This document shows, one piece after another, positions 10,665 through 18,524 of a stretch of DNA of 64,000 nt (positions are counted from its first letter, which is position 1; every line of letters begins with the position of its first letter). Below the pieces are notes generated by a model that saw only the letters and a list, made by a program, of their open reading frames with translations, had not been told where the DNA came from and searched no databases. The translations under genes and the position numbers were made by a program. Source of the stretch: Paracoccus mutanolyticus (GTDB lineage Bacteria; Pseudomonadota; Alphaproteobacteria; Rhodobacterales; Rhodobacteraceae); assembly GCF_003285265.1 (NCBI RefSeq), contig NZ_CP030239.1, forward strand, positions 1,364,001-1,428,000, read 5' to 3'.

Positions 10665-11751
10665 GCACCGCCATATCCGCTCGCTCGGGATCGAGCGGCA
10701 GGGCGAGCCCTATTTCTTCGGCTATGACGAAGGGCCCGCGGGGGACGGCCAGGTGCGGCTGGACCTGCTTTACACCGGCCTTTCCGCCGGGACCGAGCTG
10801 ACCTTCCTCAAGGGTACCAACCCCTATCTGCACAGCCGCTGGGATGATGGCCAGGGGCTGTTCGTGCCGGGCGAGGCCTCTGCGCATTTTCCGGTCAACT
10901 TCCTGGGCTACATGGAGGTCGCCCGCGTCATCGACGCCCGCGCGCCGGGGTTCGCGAATGGCGACGTGGTGGCCACCACCTTCGGCCACAAGACCGGGCA
11001 CACGGCGAACCCGGCGCATGACCTGCTGCTGAAACTGCCCGCGGGGATGGACCCGATGCTGGGCATCTTTGTCGCGCAGATGGGGCCGATCGCGGCGAAC
11101 GGCATCCTGCATGCCGACGCCGACCAGTTCGGCGCAAGCGTTCTCGGCCCTTGGCGCCGGGGTCGAGGGGCGGCCGGTCTGGCTGGCGGCGGCGGCACCG
11201 TGGGGCTGATCTGCGCGCTGTTCGCCAAGGCGGGCGGGGCTTCGGAAATCGTCGTGGTGGATCCCTCGCCCTTCCGTCAGGACATCGCCCGGAAGATGGG
11301 CTTTCTGGCGCTGGACGAGGATCAGGCCGTGCGCCACGCCAAGGGCTGGCACCACAGGATCGGCGGGCGCGGCGCGGAATACGTGTTCCAGACCCGCGCC
11401 CGGTCCGACAGCCTGCACCGCTGCCTGCAGGCGCTTCGCCCGCAGGGGACGGTGATCGACCTGGCCTTTTACCAGGGCGGCATGGATGGTGCCCGGCTGG
11501 GCGAGGAATTCCACCACAACGGCCTGGCGATCCGCTGCGCCCAGATCAACCGGATGCCCCGGCAGGTCGCCCATGCCTGGGACCAGCGGCGGCTGGCGCA
11601 GGAAACCATCCGGCTTTTGCAGGCCGAGGGCGAGGCGATCCGCCAGCACATGATCACCCATGTCGTGCCCTATGGCGAGGCGCCGGATTTCCTGCGCCGG
11701 CTGGTCGCCGAGCGGCCCGAGTTCCTGCAGGTGGTGTTCGACGCCTCGTGA
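10654..11751 (+). CDS. Medium-chain (zinc-type) dehydrogenase, local double frameshift
   Basis: ATG 10654 overlaps the end of the preceding oxidoreductase by 11 bp. The N-terminal GroES-like domain contains TGLSAGTELTFLKG, NFLGYMEVARV and GDVVATTFGHKTGH. Residues encoded by about 11140-11195 read poorly (GPWRRGRGAAGL); in the next frame the same bases read LGAGVEGRPVWLA, so an insertion and a deletion flank this stretch. The Rossmann part (GGTVGLICALFAKAGG, then EIVVVDPSPFR) follows. It probably works with the MocA-type enzyme next to it on a sugar or polyol; the substrate is not evident. Confidence 0.75.
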   Translation: MPHEHRHIRSLGIERQGEPYFFGYDEGPAGDGQVRLDLLYTGLSAGTELTFLKGTNPYLHSRWDDGQGLFVPGEASAHFPVNFLGYMEVARVIDARAPGFANGDVVATTFGHKTGHTANPAHDLLLKLPAGMDPMLGIFVAQMGPIAANGILHADADQFGASVLGPWRRGRGAAGLAGGGGTVGLICALFAKAGGASEIVVVDPSPFRQDIARKMGFLALDEDQAVRHAKGWHHRIGGRGAEYVFQTRARSDSLHRCLQALRPQGTVIDLAFYQGGMDGARLGEEFHHNGLAIRCAQINRMPRQVAHAWDQRRLAQETIRLLQAEGEAIRQHMITHVVPYGEAPDFLRRLVAERPEFLQVVFDAS

Positions 11752-11767
11752 GTGGCGGGGACAGCCC

Positions 11768-11810
11768 GGGGGCGCTTCGCCCCCCGGACCCCCCGAGGGT
11801 ATTTTGGAAA
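11768..11810 (+). repeat. REP-like interspersed element, copy A
   Basis: A G-run / GCTTCGCCCC hairpin is followed by GGACCCCCCGAGGG and TATTTTGG. Related copies lie at 40812-40859 and, inverted, at 58761-58807. This copy occupies the gap between two genes of the polysaccharide cluster. Confidence 0.7.
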
Positions 11811-11823
11811 CGGAGAAAGACGG

Positions 11824-13020
11824 ATGGATGGCGACGACCGGACGGTCTGGGGGGCGGTGCCGCCCCAGCATTTCCCGCAGCCGGCCGAGGACCCGGCCCG
11901 CATCCGCATCCTGTTCGTCATGGCCTGGCTGGTCGTCGGCGGCGAGGAGACCGAGATCCGGCTGCTGGCCCGGACCCTGCCGCGCGACCGCTATCGGATC
12001 GACGTGATCCCCTGTTTCCGCAAGGAAGGGATGCCCGATCAGACCCATGAGCAACTGGCCGAACTGGGTGTGCATGTCGACACCACCGCCTATGGGCTGG
12101 GGTTCGAGGAGACGATCGACTATCTGCGCCGCAGGCTGGCGGGGGCGGATGTGGTGGTTTCCTGCCAGAACGTCGCCGACATCTATCCGGCGTTGGAGCG
12201 GCTGGCCCTGCGCCCTCCGCTGATCGAGCATGGCGGGCTGGTCAGCGAGGCCCTGGCCGGCCCGAAGCATTTCACCGCGCGCTATGTCGGCGTCTGCGAC
12301 AGCATCCGGGCGGCGGCGGCCGGCAAGATGCCGGACCGGCCGCAGCATGCGGTAGAGATCCCCTCGATGGTGGATCTGGACGAGTTCCACCCCGAGCGGC
12401 GCGCGGCCACGCGCGCGGCGCTGGGGGTCGCTCCGGACGAGGTGCTGGTGGGTTGGGTCGGCCGGCTGGACCGCAAGAAGCGGGTCGAGGATTTCATCGC
12501 GGCCGCGCTGCGCATCGCGCCCGAGACCACCAGGATCCGGTTCCTGATCGTGGGCGGGCCCGACGCCTTCATGCCCGACTATGCCGAAGAGCTACATCGC
12601 ATGGCCTCGCCCCTGGGCGCGCGCGTGTCCTTCACCGGCGACCGCAAGGACGTGCCCGACCTGCTGGCGGCGATGGACGTGTTCTGCTGGCTGTCGCGGG
12701 GCGAGGGGATGCCCCATGTCATCGCCGAGGCGGGCGCGGCCGGCCTGCCGGTCATCGCCACCCCCGACAATGGCGCGTTGCAGCAGATCCGCGACGGCGA
12801 AAGCGGGCTGTTCGTCCCGCACGAGAACCCCGGCGCCGTGGCCGCGGCGATCCTGCGGCTGGCGGGCGACCCCGGCCTGCGCCGCCGGCTGGGCGGCGCC
12901 CTGCAGGCCCATGTCCGCGCGACCTATTCGGCCGCGGTGGTGGTGCCGCAATGGCGGGCACTGATCGACGCCGTCCTGGCCGAACGCACGCCCGCGCCGC
13001 CGCCCGAAATCTTTGCCAGC
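11824..13020 (+). CDS. Glycosyltransferase family 4, frame continuous with a glycoside hydrolase
   Basis: ATG 11824 (MDGDDRTVWGAV) follows the ribosome-binding GGAGAAAG. The N-domain shows ILFVMAWLVVGGEETEIR, as in GT4 enzymes. The donor domain shows VGWVGRLDRKKRVEDFI, FLIVGGPDAF and the E-x7-E region GEGMPHVIAEAGAAGLP. The transferase fold ends near residue 395. The frame stays open to 13362, passing into what looks like the start of a glycoside hydrolase (STVLGGWEASTHRL), so either the two are a fusion or a stop has been lost. Boundary given here is approximate. Confidence 0.8.
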
Positions 13021-13119
13021 ACGGTGCTTGGGGGGTGGGAGGCCTCGACCCACCGGCTGGGCAATGGGCGCAGGCTGGACGTGATCGCCGCCGTCGGGCA
13101 CGACCGCCAGCCGCGCAGG

Positions 13120-13313
13120 CTTACAGCAGGTTTACGGGGTCCGCATCAGGGATGGGCGGGGCGGCGCGGTCCGCAGTCTCGACTACGACTACAGCGAGGG
13201 GCGCTACGACTTCGTCAATCGCAAGCCGCTCGGCTTCAGGACGATAGGCACGCAATCGCTGGGCCGGCTACTATGGTGGCCGAGGGCCGAAAATTGTCAC
13301 CACCTATCTCAAC
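13120..13313 (+). other. Rhs/SpvB-like fragment patched into the glycoside hydrolase
   Basis: One frame reads QQVYGVRIRDGRGG, then SLDYDYSEGRYDFVN and RKPLGFRTI, the style of Rhs/Tc-toxin-B proteins. After an indel another frame reads GPKIVTTYLN, directly followed by hydrolase sequence RFAAYARAVALHHRD. It has no start or stop of its own. Ends are estimates. Confidence 0.5.
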
Positions 13314-14088
13314 CGCTTTGCCGCCTATGCGCGGGCAGTGGCGCTGCACCATCGCGACCTGACCGATGCCGTCCCGTTCTGGTGCCCGGTGAACGAGATC
13401 AGCTTTTTCGCCTGGGCGGGGGGCGATGCGCGCTATCTGAACCCGTTCTGCGCAGGCCGGGGTTACGAGCTGAAATGCCAGCTTGCCCGCGCCGCCATCG
13501 CCGCCATGACCGAACTGCGGGCGGTCGATCCGCGGGCGCGCTTCGTCCACAGCGAGCCCTTGATCGCCATCCATCACGACCCCGCGACCGGCCGCCCTCT
13601 GTGGGAGGCGCAGGGCTGGCACGATGCGCAGTTCCAGGCCTTCGAGCTGGTCTCGGGCCGGATGTGGCCGCAGCTGGGGGGCGATCCGTCCTTTCTGGAT
13701 ATCGTCGGTCTGAACTATTACTGGAACAACCAGTGGATCCACGGCGGCCCGCCCATCGACATGGACCATCGGCTTTACCGCCCGCTGTCGGACCTTCTGG
13801 TCGAGGTCGCGGCCCGCTATGATCGCCCGCTGCTGATCGCCGAGACCGGGACCGAGGGGCCGCGCCGCGCATCCTGGTTCGCCTGGGTCATGGCCGAGGT
13901 CGACCGCGCCCGCGCACGCGGTGCCCCGGTCGAAGGGGTCTGCCTGTATCCCATCGCCAACCACCCGGGCTGGGACGACGACCGCCTGTGCCCGAACGGG
14001 CTGCTGGGCGCCGATCCCTCGGGGGGCGCGCGCACGGTCGAGCCTGCCCTTGCGCACGCGATCGCACGCCTGTCGGGCCCGGCGGCGG

Positions 14089-14113
14089 GGAACATCTTCG
14101 GCGCCGGCGCGTT
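14089..14113 (+). promoter_or_regulatory. EcfG-type general stress promoter
   Basis: GGAAC, 16 bp, CGTT: a perfect consensus match lying inside the 3' end of the glycosidase gene, with the -10 ending 33 bp before the ATG at 14147. It would drive the two small genes that follow independently of the polysaccharide cluster. Confidence 0.65.
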
Positions 14114-14146
14114 TTCCAGGATGCTGCATCCTGTCAGGAGTTCATC

Positions 14147-14422
14147 ATGATCCCCTTTCTGCGCATGTTCCTGATCCACCTCTGGGTCGCCTGCATCGCG
14201 GGCGCTGTCGCCATCGCCGGGCTGGCGATGGGTTACGTCTCTGTCTGGACCTTCGTCTGGGCGGCGGTGATCGGCGTCGTCCTGGGTGTGCCAGGCGGCC
14301 TGTTGAACTGGGCCTATCTGCGGCCGAACCGGTCGCGCCAGATCGGCTGGACCTGGAAGATCGCCGATCTGGTGCGCAGTGCGGGTCGTCCCCGCCGCGC
14401 CGACACCCAAGACCCCGCCTGA
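14147..14422 (+). CDS. Small two-helix inner-membrane protein
   Basis: ATG 14147 is preceded by CAGGAG at a good distance. The 91-residue product has two hydrophobic segments (about residues 5-28 and 31-52: LRMFLIHLWVACIAGAVA and WAAVIGVVLGVPGGLLNW) and a basic tail. I do not recognise a named family. Its promoter at 14089-14113 and its neighbour, a hydrophilic stress-type peptide, suggest a role in the general stress response, which is inference. Confidence 0.7.
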   Translation: MIPFLRMFLIHLWVACIAGAVAIAGLAMGYVSVWTFVWAAVIGVVLGVPGGLLNWAYLRPNRSRQIGWTWKIADLVRSAGRPRRADTQDPA

Positions 14423-14439
14423 ACCCAACGGAGACCGCC

Positions 14440-14616
14440 ATGACCGACGATCCGTCGCATACTACCGATGACCTGCGCCACAAGGGCAATGTGATCGACC
14501 AGCGCCAGCAGCAGATCGATCCCGCCGGACACCATCGCGAGGATTCGAACGACCGGCCCGACGCCAACCGCAAGCAGCCTGGCGGCACCGACCCCGACCG
14601 TTACCCGCCCGCCTGA
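14440..14616 (+). CDS. Hydrophilic 58-residue peptide
   Basis: ATG 14440 sits 8 bp after GGAG, 17 bp beyond the previous stop. The product (MTDDPSHTTDDLRHKG..., ending DPDRYPPA) is almost wholly charged and polar, rich in D, H, Q, R and P, with no hydrophobic core, so it is probably disordered. It resembles in style the small stress peptides at 15006 and 26816. It ends just before a strong terminator. Function unknown. Confidence 0.65.
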   Translation: MTDDPSHTTDDLRHKGNVIDQRQQQIDPAGHHREDSNDRPDANRKQPGGTDPDRYPPA

Positions 14617-14625
14617 AGCCAGACG

Positions 14626-14660
14626 AAAGCCCCCGCGCCACGATGGGCGCGGGGGCTTTT
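14626..14660. terminator. Bidirectional terminator between convergent genes
   Basis: AAAGCCCCCGCGCC and GGCGCGGGGGCTTTT form a near-perfect long stem around a short ATG-containing loop, with T-runs on both strands. It separates the 14440 gene from the PRC-barrel gene. Confidence 0.9.
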
Positions 14661-14684
14661 CATGGCCATTACTCCCGATGGCGG

Positions 14685-14981
14685 TCAGTCCCGGTGCTCG
14701 GGCATGTCCTTCAGCTGATCCTTGGTCCAGGTGCTGACCGCGTGGACGGTGCCGGCCTCGTCGCGCATGAAGTCGAGCTGGCTGGCGGGCACGGCAACCG
14801 GCTTGCTGCCGATCCCCAGAAAGCCCCCGACCTCGACCACCACGCGGGCCTCGCGGCCCGAACCGTGGACATGGGCGACATGGCCCAGGTTGTCGTCATC
14901 GGGACCGTAGACCGTCGCGCCCGTCAGCACGGCATCGGTCAGTTCGTCGTCCTGCAGGCGAACGTGGTTGGAATGATCCAT
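14685..14981 (-). CDS. PRC-barrel domain protein
   Basis: ATG 14981; 98 residues. The PRC-barrel is recognisable from LTGATVYGPDDDNLGHV, an acidic hinge and VVVEVGGFLGIGSKPVAVP, followed by the family's closing helix. PRC-barrels bind RNA or proteins, and short soluble ones in alphaproteobacteria are common stress proteins of unknown action. It follows the 15006 gene by 24 bp and is probably cotranscribed from the promoter at 15245-15269. Confidence 0.8.
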   Translation of the reverse strand: MDHSNHVRLQDDELTDAVLTGATVYGPDDDNLGHVAHVHGSGREARVVVEVGGFLGIGSKPVAVPASQLDFMRDEAGTVHAVSTWTKDQLKDMPEHRD

Positions 14982-15005
14982 TGGTGTGCTCCTTGGCTTG
15001 GGGGT

Positions 15006-15212
15006 CTATTCGCCGCCGTTCGTGGCGCGGTCGTTCTGACGCGCCTTGCGGTCGCCCGCCTCGCGGTTCTGGCCGCCGGCATTGGGCTGGTTCGAGCCCT
15101 TCATCTGCTTGGGGTTCAGGACCGGATCGGCATTGCCCATCTTCAGGTCCTGGGCCTTCTGCTGGACATTGAACTTTTCGTTTTCCTCTTGCGGATCGAA
15201 GCTTTTGGCCAT
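15006..15212 (-). CDS. Small hydrophilic stress-type protein
   Basis: ATG 15212 follows AGGAGG at good spacing. The 68-residue product (MAKSFDPQEENEKFN ... NDRATNGGE) is rich in N, Q, K, D and lacks hydrophobic segments, so it is probably unstructured. It is first in a likely two-gene unit with the PRC-barrel gene, under an EcfG-like promoter. No family is recognised. Confidence 0.65.
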   Translation of the reverse strand: MAKSFDPQEENEKFNVQQKAQDLKMGNADPVLNPKQMKGSNQPNAGGQNREAGDRKARQNDRATNGGE

Positions 15213-15244
15213 GAGGTCCTCCTTTTCTCCGACGTTCCGGGATC

Positions 15245-15269
15245 AACCCCCAGCGGGCGGGAATGTTCC
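15245..15269 (-). promoter_or_regulatory. EcfG-like promoter for the 15212 operon
   Basis: On the minus strand GGAAC, 16 bp, GGTT: one mismatch to the -10 consensus. It ends 32 bp from the ATG at 15212. Confidence 0.55.
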
Positions 15270-15307
15270 GGGAAAGGAGCCCGCAGCAGACGGTGTCACG
15301 GACAAGG

Positions 15308-15340
15308 AAAGGCCCCCGCTCCGCCTGGGAACGAGGGCCT
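15308..15340 (-). terminator. Probable terminator of the DUF892 gene
   Basis: On the minus strand AGGCCCTCGTTCC and GGAGCGGGGGCCT pair with a few mismatches, followed by TTTCC. It lies 25 bp past the stop at 15365. Confidence 0.6.
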
Positions 15341-15364
15341 CGACCGTTCGGGTTCCCGGCGGCT

Positions 15365-15877
15365 TCAGGCCACCTTCTGATCGCCTTCCTGGTTCGCGGC
15401 GGCGTTCACCACCGCCTCGGCCAGGGCGGTCAGCTTTTCGTCGGTCGCGCTCTCTTCCTGCAGGGTCTGGTCCAGAAGCGTCACGGCCTCGTCCAGGCCA
15501 AGCTGCTGGGCCCAGCTCTTCAGCGTGCCATAGCGGCTGATCTCGTAATGTTCGACGGCCTGCGCGGCAGCCAGCAGGCCCGCGTCATGCGCCGGGCTGC
15601 CCTTGAATTCCTCCATGACCTCCTGGCCTTCCGAGATGATGCCCTCGATCGCGTCGCAGGTCTTGCCGCGGGGACGCTTGCCGATCAGTTCGAACACCTG
15701 GGTCAGCCGTTCGACATGGCCTTGGGATTCCTCTTCGTGCGCCTCGAAGGCGGCCTTCAGGTCGGGGTTCTGCGCCGCCCGGGCCATCTTGCGCAGGGCC
15801 TGCACGATCTTGCGTTCGGCGTAATAGATGTCCTTCAGGGTTTCGTGGAACAGGGTGTCAAGGGTCTTGTCGGCCAT
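15365..15877 (-). CDS. DUF892 (YciE/YciF-type) ferritin-like protein
   Basis: ATG 15877; 170 residues, the family's usual size. A four-helix ferritin-like fold with presumed metal ligands is suggested by TLKDIYYAERKIVQAL, FEAHEEESQGHVERL and AVEHYEISRYGTL. YciF-type proteins are induced by osmotic and general stress; their reaction is unknown. The gene stands alone with its own EcfG-like promoter (15944-15968) and a terminator. No frameshift. Confidence 0.88.
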   Translation of the reverse strand: MADKTLDTLFHETLKDIYYAERKIVQALRKMARAAQNPDLKAAFEAHEEESQGHVERLTQVFELIGKRPRGKTCDAIEGIISEGQEVMEEFKGSPAHDAGLLAAAQAVEHYEISRYGTLKSWAQQLGLDEAVTLLDQTLQEESATDEKLTALAEAVVNAAANQEGDQKVA

Positions 15878-15943
15878 GATGGTCCTCCATTTCTGCCTCG
15901 CGATCGGCGGGCTGGGCGGGCAGCCGCTGCCGATCCCTCAGCT

Positions 15944-15968
15944 AATGCCTGTCCCGAAGCCACGTTCC
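15944..15968 (-). promoter_or_regulatory. EcfG-like promoter for the DUF892 gene
   Basis: On the minus strand GGAAC, 16 bp, CATT: one mismatch in the -10. It ends 66 bp from the ATG at 15877. Confidence 0.5.
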
Positions 15969-16185
15969 CGCCCGCCAGAAGGAATAAACATTAATTAGGC
16001 CGTTCCTCCCGGCCCGTCAGGCGCAGGGCAAAAGCACCGCAATCCGCCGCAAGCCATCGCTTTTCCGAAGGTATTCGCGGTTTCCGCCAATCGCAGCCAG
16101 TTGCCAGCCGCCTTGGCTTGTGAAACATAGGGACCGATGGCCAACACCGGCAAGTGCTTGTTCTGCAAGCCTCAGGAGTCCGCCC

Positions 16186-17667
16186 GTGCTTTACAGCAAA
16201 AGCGAATGTGGGACATTGATGCGGGGGATGGATTGGTCGGCCAACCCGCTGGGCCTGCCCGAACGCTGGCCCGCCGAATTGCGCACCGTGGTCAGCATCG
16301 CGCTTGGCTCGACCCAGCCCATGCTGATCGTCTGGGGACCCGAACAGACGGTGCTGTACAACGACGGCTATGCCAGGATGTGCGGGCTGCGCCATCCGGC
16401 GGCCCTGGGCGGATCGTTCCGGGACCTGTGGTTCGACATCTGGGACCAGGTCGAGCCGATCATCGACGCGGCCTATGCCGGCATCAGCACCGCGATGGAC
16501 GACATCGGCTTCATCATGCACCGCAACGGCTATCCCGAGGAGACGCATTTCTCGTTTTCCTATACCCCGGTCCGCAATGCGGCGGGCGAGGTGCTGGGCA
16601 TGTTCTGCGCCTGCAACGAGACCACGACCGAGGTCATGCAGCGCCGGCGCCTGCAGCGCGAACAGGACCGCCTGCGCCACATCTTCGAAAACGCCATCGG
16701 CGCGGTCGCCGTCACCAGCGGGCCGGACCACCGCTTCACCTTCGCCAATGCGGAATACGAGCTTCTGACCGGCAATCGCGGCGTCACCGGCAAGCCGGTG
16801 GCCGAGGCCCTGCCCGAAGTGGACGACCAGGGCATCTTCCAGCTTCTGGACCAGGTCTATGCCAGCGGCAGGCCCTATCACGGCCGGTCCCATCAGATCG
16901 ACCTGCAGCGCAGCCCGAACCAGCCGCTGGAGCACCGCATCCTGGATTTCGTCTATTACCCGATCCCGGGGGCCGAGGATGAGGTCAGCGGCATCTTCGT
17001 CCAGGCGCTGGACGTGACCGAACACCACCGGCTGCACCACGAACTGGCCCACCGGCTGAAGAACCAGCTGACCCTGGTCATGGCCATCGTGAACATGACC
17101 TTCCGCGCCGCCGAGGACCTGGACGAGGCGCGCGAGGCGGTGATGAACCGCATTGCCGTCCTCAGCCGCGCGCATGACGCCATCATCTCGGGCGAGGTGC
17201 AGGGCACCACGGTGGACGAGCTGATGCGCAGCGTGACGGCCTTGCAGGCCGGGCAGTCGGACAAGCGGCTGACCTGCGACGGCCCGTCGGTGCATATCGC
17301 GCCCAAGCCCTCGCTGTCGCTGTCGCTGATCCTGCACGAACTGATGACCAATGCCGTGAAATACGGCGCGCTTTCGGTCCCCGAGGGGCGGGTGCTGGTC
17401 CAATGGCAGGTCGAGGGGAACCGCTTTCGGCTGGTCTGGCAGGAATCGGGCGGCCCGCCCGTCTCTCAACCCGAACGCACCGGCTCGGGCACCGCGCTGA
17501 TCGAGGCCGGGCTGAACGGAACGCGGAACTGCGCCGTCACCCTGACCTATGCGCCCGAAGGACTGTGCTGCGACATCCGCGCCGAACTGGTCGGCGTCGT
17601 CATGCCCGGCGGGGAACCGGCGACCACGCCCCCGGTGCGGCGGGCGGCAGGCGGCGGCGGGCACTGA
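16186..17667 (+). CDS. PAS-domain sensor histidine kinase, HWE/HisKA_2 type
   Basis: Soluble two-component sensor kinase without membrane spans. GTG 16186 is chosen because CAGGAG precedes it by 8 bp; the frame is open further upstream but without a ribosome site. Two PAS domains cover about residues 35-155 (VLYNDGYARMCGLRHP) and 165-290 (FTFANAEYELLTGN). The phospho-acceptor region is ELAHRLKNQLTLVMAIV, and the ATPase part has ILHELMTNAVKYGALS and GSGTALIEAGL. Kinases of this class often feed the PhyR-NepR-EcfG stress switch, which fits the EcfG-type promoters nearby. No cognate regulator is encoded beside it. Signal unknown. Confidence 0.88.
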   Translation: MLYSKSECGTLMRGMDWSANPLGLPERWPAELRTVVSIALGSTQPMLIVWGPEQTVLYNDGYARMCGLRHPAALGGSFRDLWFDIWDQVEPIIDAAYAGISTAMDDIGFIMHRNGYPEETHFSFSYTPVRNAAGEVLGMFCACNETTTEVMQRRRLQREQDRLRHIFENAIGAVAVTSGPDHRFTFANAEYELLTGNRGVTGKPVAEALPEVDDQGIFQLLDQVYASGRPYHGRSHQIDLQRSPNQPLEHRILDFVYYPIPGAEDEVSGIFVQALDVTEHHRLHHELAHRLKNQLTLVMAIVNMTFRAAEDLDEAREAVMNRIAVLSRAHDAIISGEVQGTTVDELMRSVTALQAGQSDKRLTCDGPSVHIAPKPSLSLSLILHELMTNAVKYGALSVPEGRVLVQWQVEGNRFRLVWQESGGPPVSQPERTGSGTALIEAGLNGTRNCAVTLTYAPEGLCCDIRAELVGVVMPGGEPATTPPVRRAAGGGGH

Positions 17668-17686
17668 CCGGCGGGCTGGTCGATCC

Positions 17687-17728
17687 AATGTTCATCAGTG
17701 TCGATCAGCAAACATGCCGATGAACATT
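17687..17728. promoter_or_regulatory. Perfect 10-bp inverted repeat upstream of the TetR gene
   Basis: AATGTTCATC at 17687-17696 is repeated inverted as GATGAACATT at 17719-17728, with 22 bp between. It lies 60 bp before the TetR start and is a candidate operator for that regulator. The arms contain TGTTCA/TGAACA, but the wide spacing is unusual for one TetR dimer and may mean two half-operators. There is no T-run, so it is not a terminator. Confidence 0.5.
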
Positions 17729-17788
17729 CCTCGGTCAGAGACGCACATTTTTCTTGGCCTGCCCTGCCACCCGGGTTAACCTTGGCGC

Positions 17789-18421
17789 ATGGGCAAGGGT
17801 GCATCAGTCGAAACCGGGTGGCGCGGATCGCGCGAAGGCTGGCTTCAGGCCGGCTATCAGGCGCTGATCGACAGCGGCATCGACGCGGTCCGGATCCAGC
17901 CGCTGGCCAAGCAGCTCGCGCTGTCGCGCACCAGCTTCTACTGGTTCTTCGAGGACCGCGAGGCGCTTTTGCAGGCCCTGATCGACGGCTGGGAGGAGCG
18001 GACCACCGGCCCCCTGGTCGCCGCGACGCAGGAATACGCCGATTCCCAGGCCGAATCGATGCTGAACGTGCTGGCCTGCTTTCTGGGCGACGCCTTCGAT
18101 TCGCGCCTGGAATTCGCGGTGCGCAGCTGGGCCCTGCAGGATCAGGAGGTGGCCCGCCGGGTCGCCGCCGCCGACGAAACCCGGCTCGAGGCGCTGCGCC
18201 GGATGCTGGCGCGCTGGGGCCATGCCGCCGTTGATGCGGATGTGCGCGCCCGTACAATCTACTTGACGCAAATCGGCTATATCTCGATGCGCGCACAAGA
18301 GAACATGGAAACCCGGATCGCACGGATTCCCACCTATGTCGGGATCTATACCGGAGAAGACCCCGAGCCGCGCGAAATGGCGCGGTTCGCTGCCCGGCTG
18401 CGGGCCAACCCGCCGACCTAA
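17789..18421 (+). CDS. TetR/AcrR-family regulator of the adjacent amine transporter
   Basis: ATG 17789; 210 residues. The N-terminal helix-turn-helix is clear (IDAVRIQPLAKQLALSRTSF, then YWFFEDREALLQAL). The C-terminal ligand domain is helical and family-typical. It directly precedes a choline/betaine-type ABC transporter in the same direction, so it probably controls that operon, in the manner of BetI, in response to a quaternary amine or its product. The target is likely the inverted repeat at 17687-17728. Ligand and sign of control are not known. Confidence 0.82.
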   Translation: MGKGASVETGWRGSREGWLQAGYQALIDSGIDAVRIQPLAKQLALSRTSFYWFFEDREALLQALIDGWEERTTGPLVAATQEYADSQAESMLNVLACFLGDAFDSRLEFAVRSWALQDQEVARRVAAADETRLEALRRMLARWGHAAVDADVRARTIYLTQIGYISMRAQENMETRIARIPTYVGIYTGEDPEPREMARFAARLRANPPT

Positions 18422-18524
18422 GAGCGGATCGTTACCGATGCAGGGGCACGCGCCCCGGCCAGCCACCCGGGTCCCGCGACGACCGGGCAGCAAGAACATA
18501 TGTCGCGTCAGGGAGAACGAAACC

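Larger units (their letters stand above)
13021..14150 (+). pseudogene. Glycoside hydrolase (beta-glucosidase-like) with a foreign internal patch
   Basis: The beginning (GGWEASTHRLGNGRRLD, VGHDR) and the end look like the (beta/alpha)8 glycosidases found in exopolysaccharide clusters: VPFWCPVNEISFFAWAGG, DIVGLNYYWNNQW, and the presumed nucleophile region LLIAETGTEG. Between about 13120 and 13313 the sequence is unrelated and resembles an Rhs/SpvB-type protein, so the helices around the expected acid/base region are lost. The last codons overlap the ATG of the next gene (ATGA at 14147). As it stands no active enzyme can be made. Family assignment is by motif memory only. Confidence 0.6.

Noticed and set aside
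15981..16004. Possible EcfG promoter for the HWE kinase (GGAAT, 15 bp, CGTT)
   Set aside because: Both the -35 mismatch and the short spacing make it weak, and it is 180 bp from the start.
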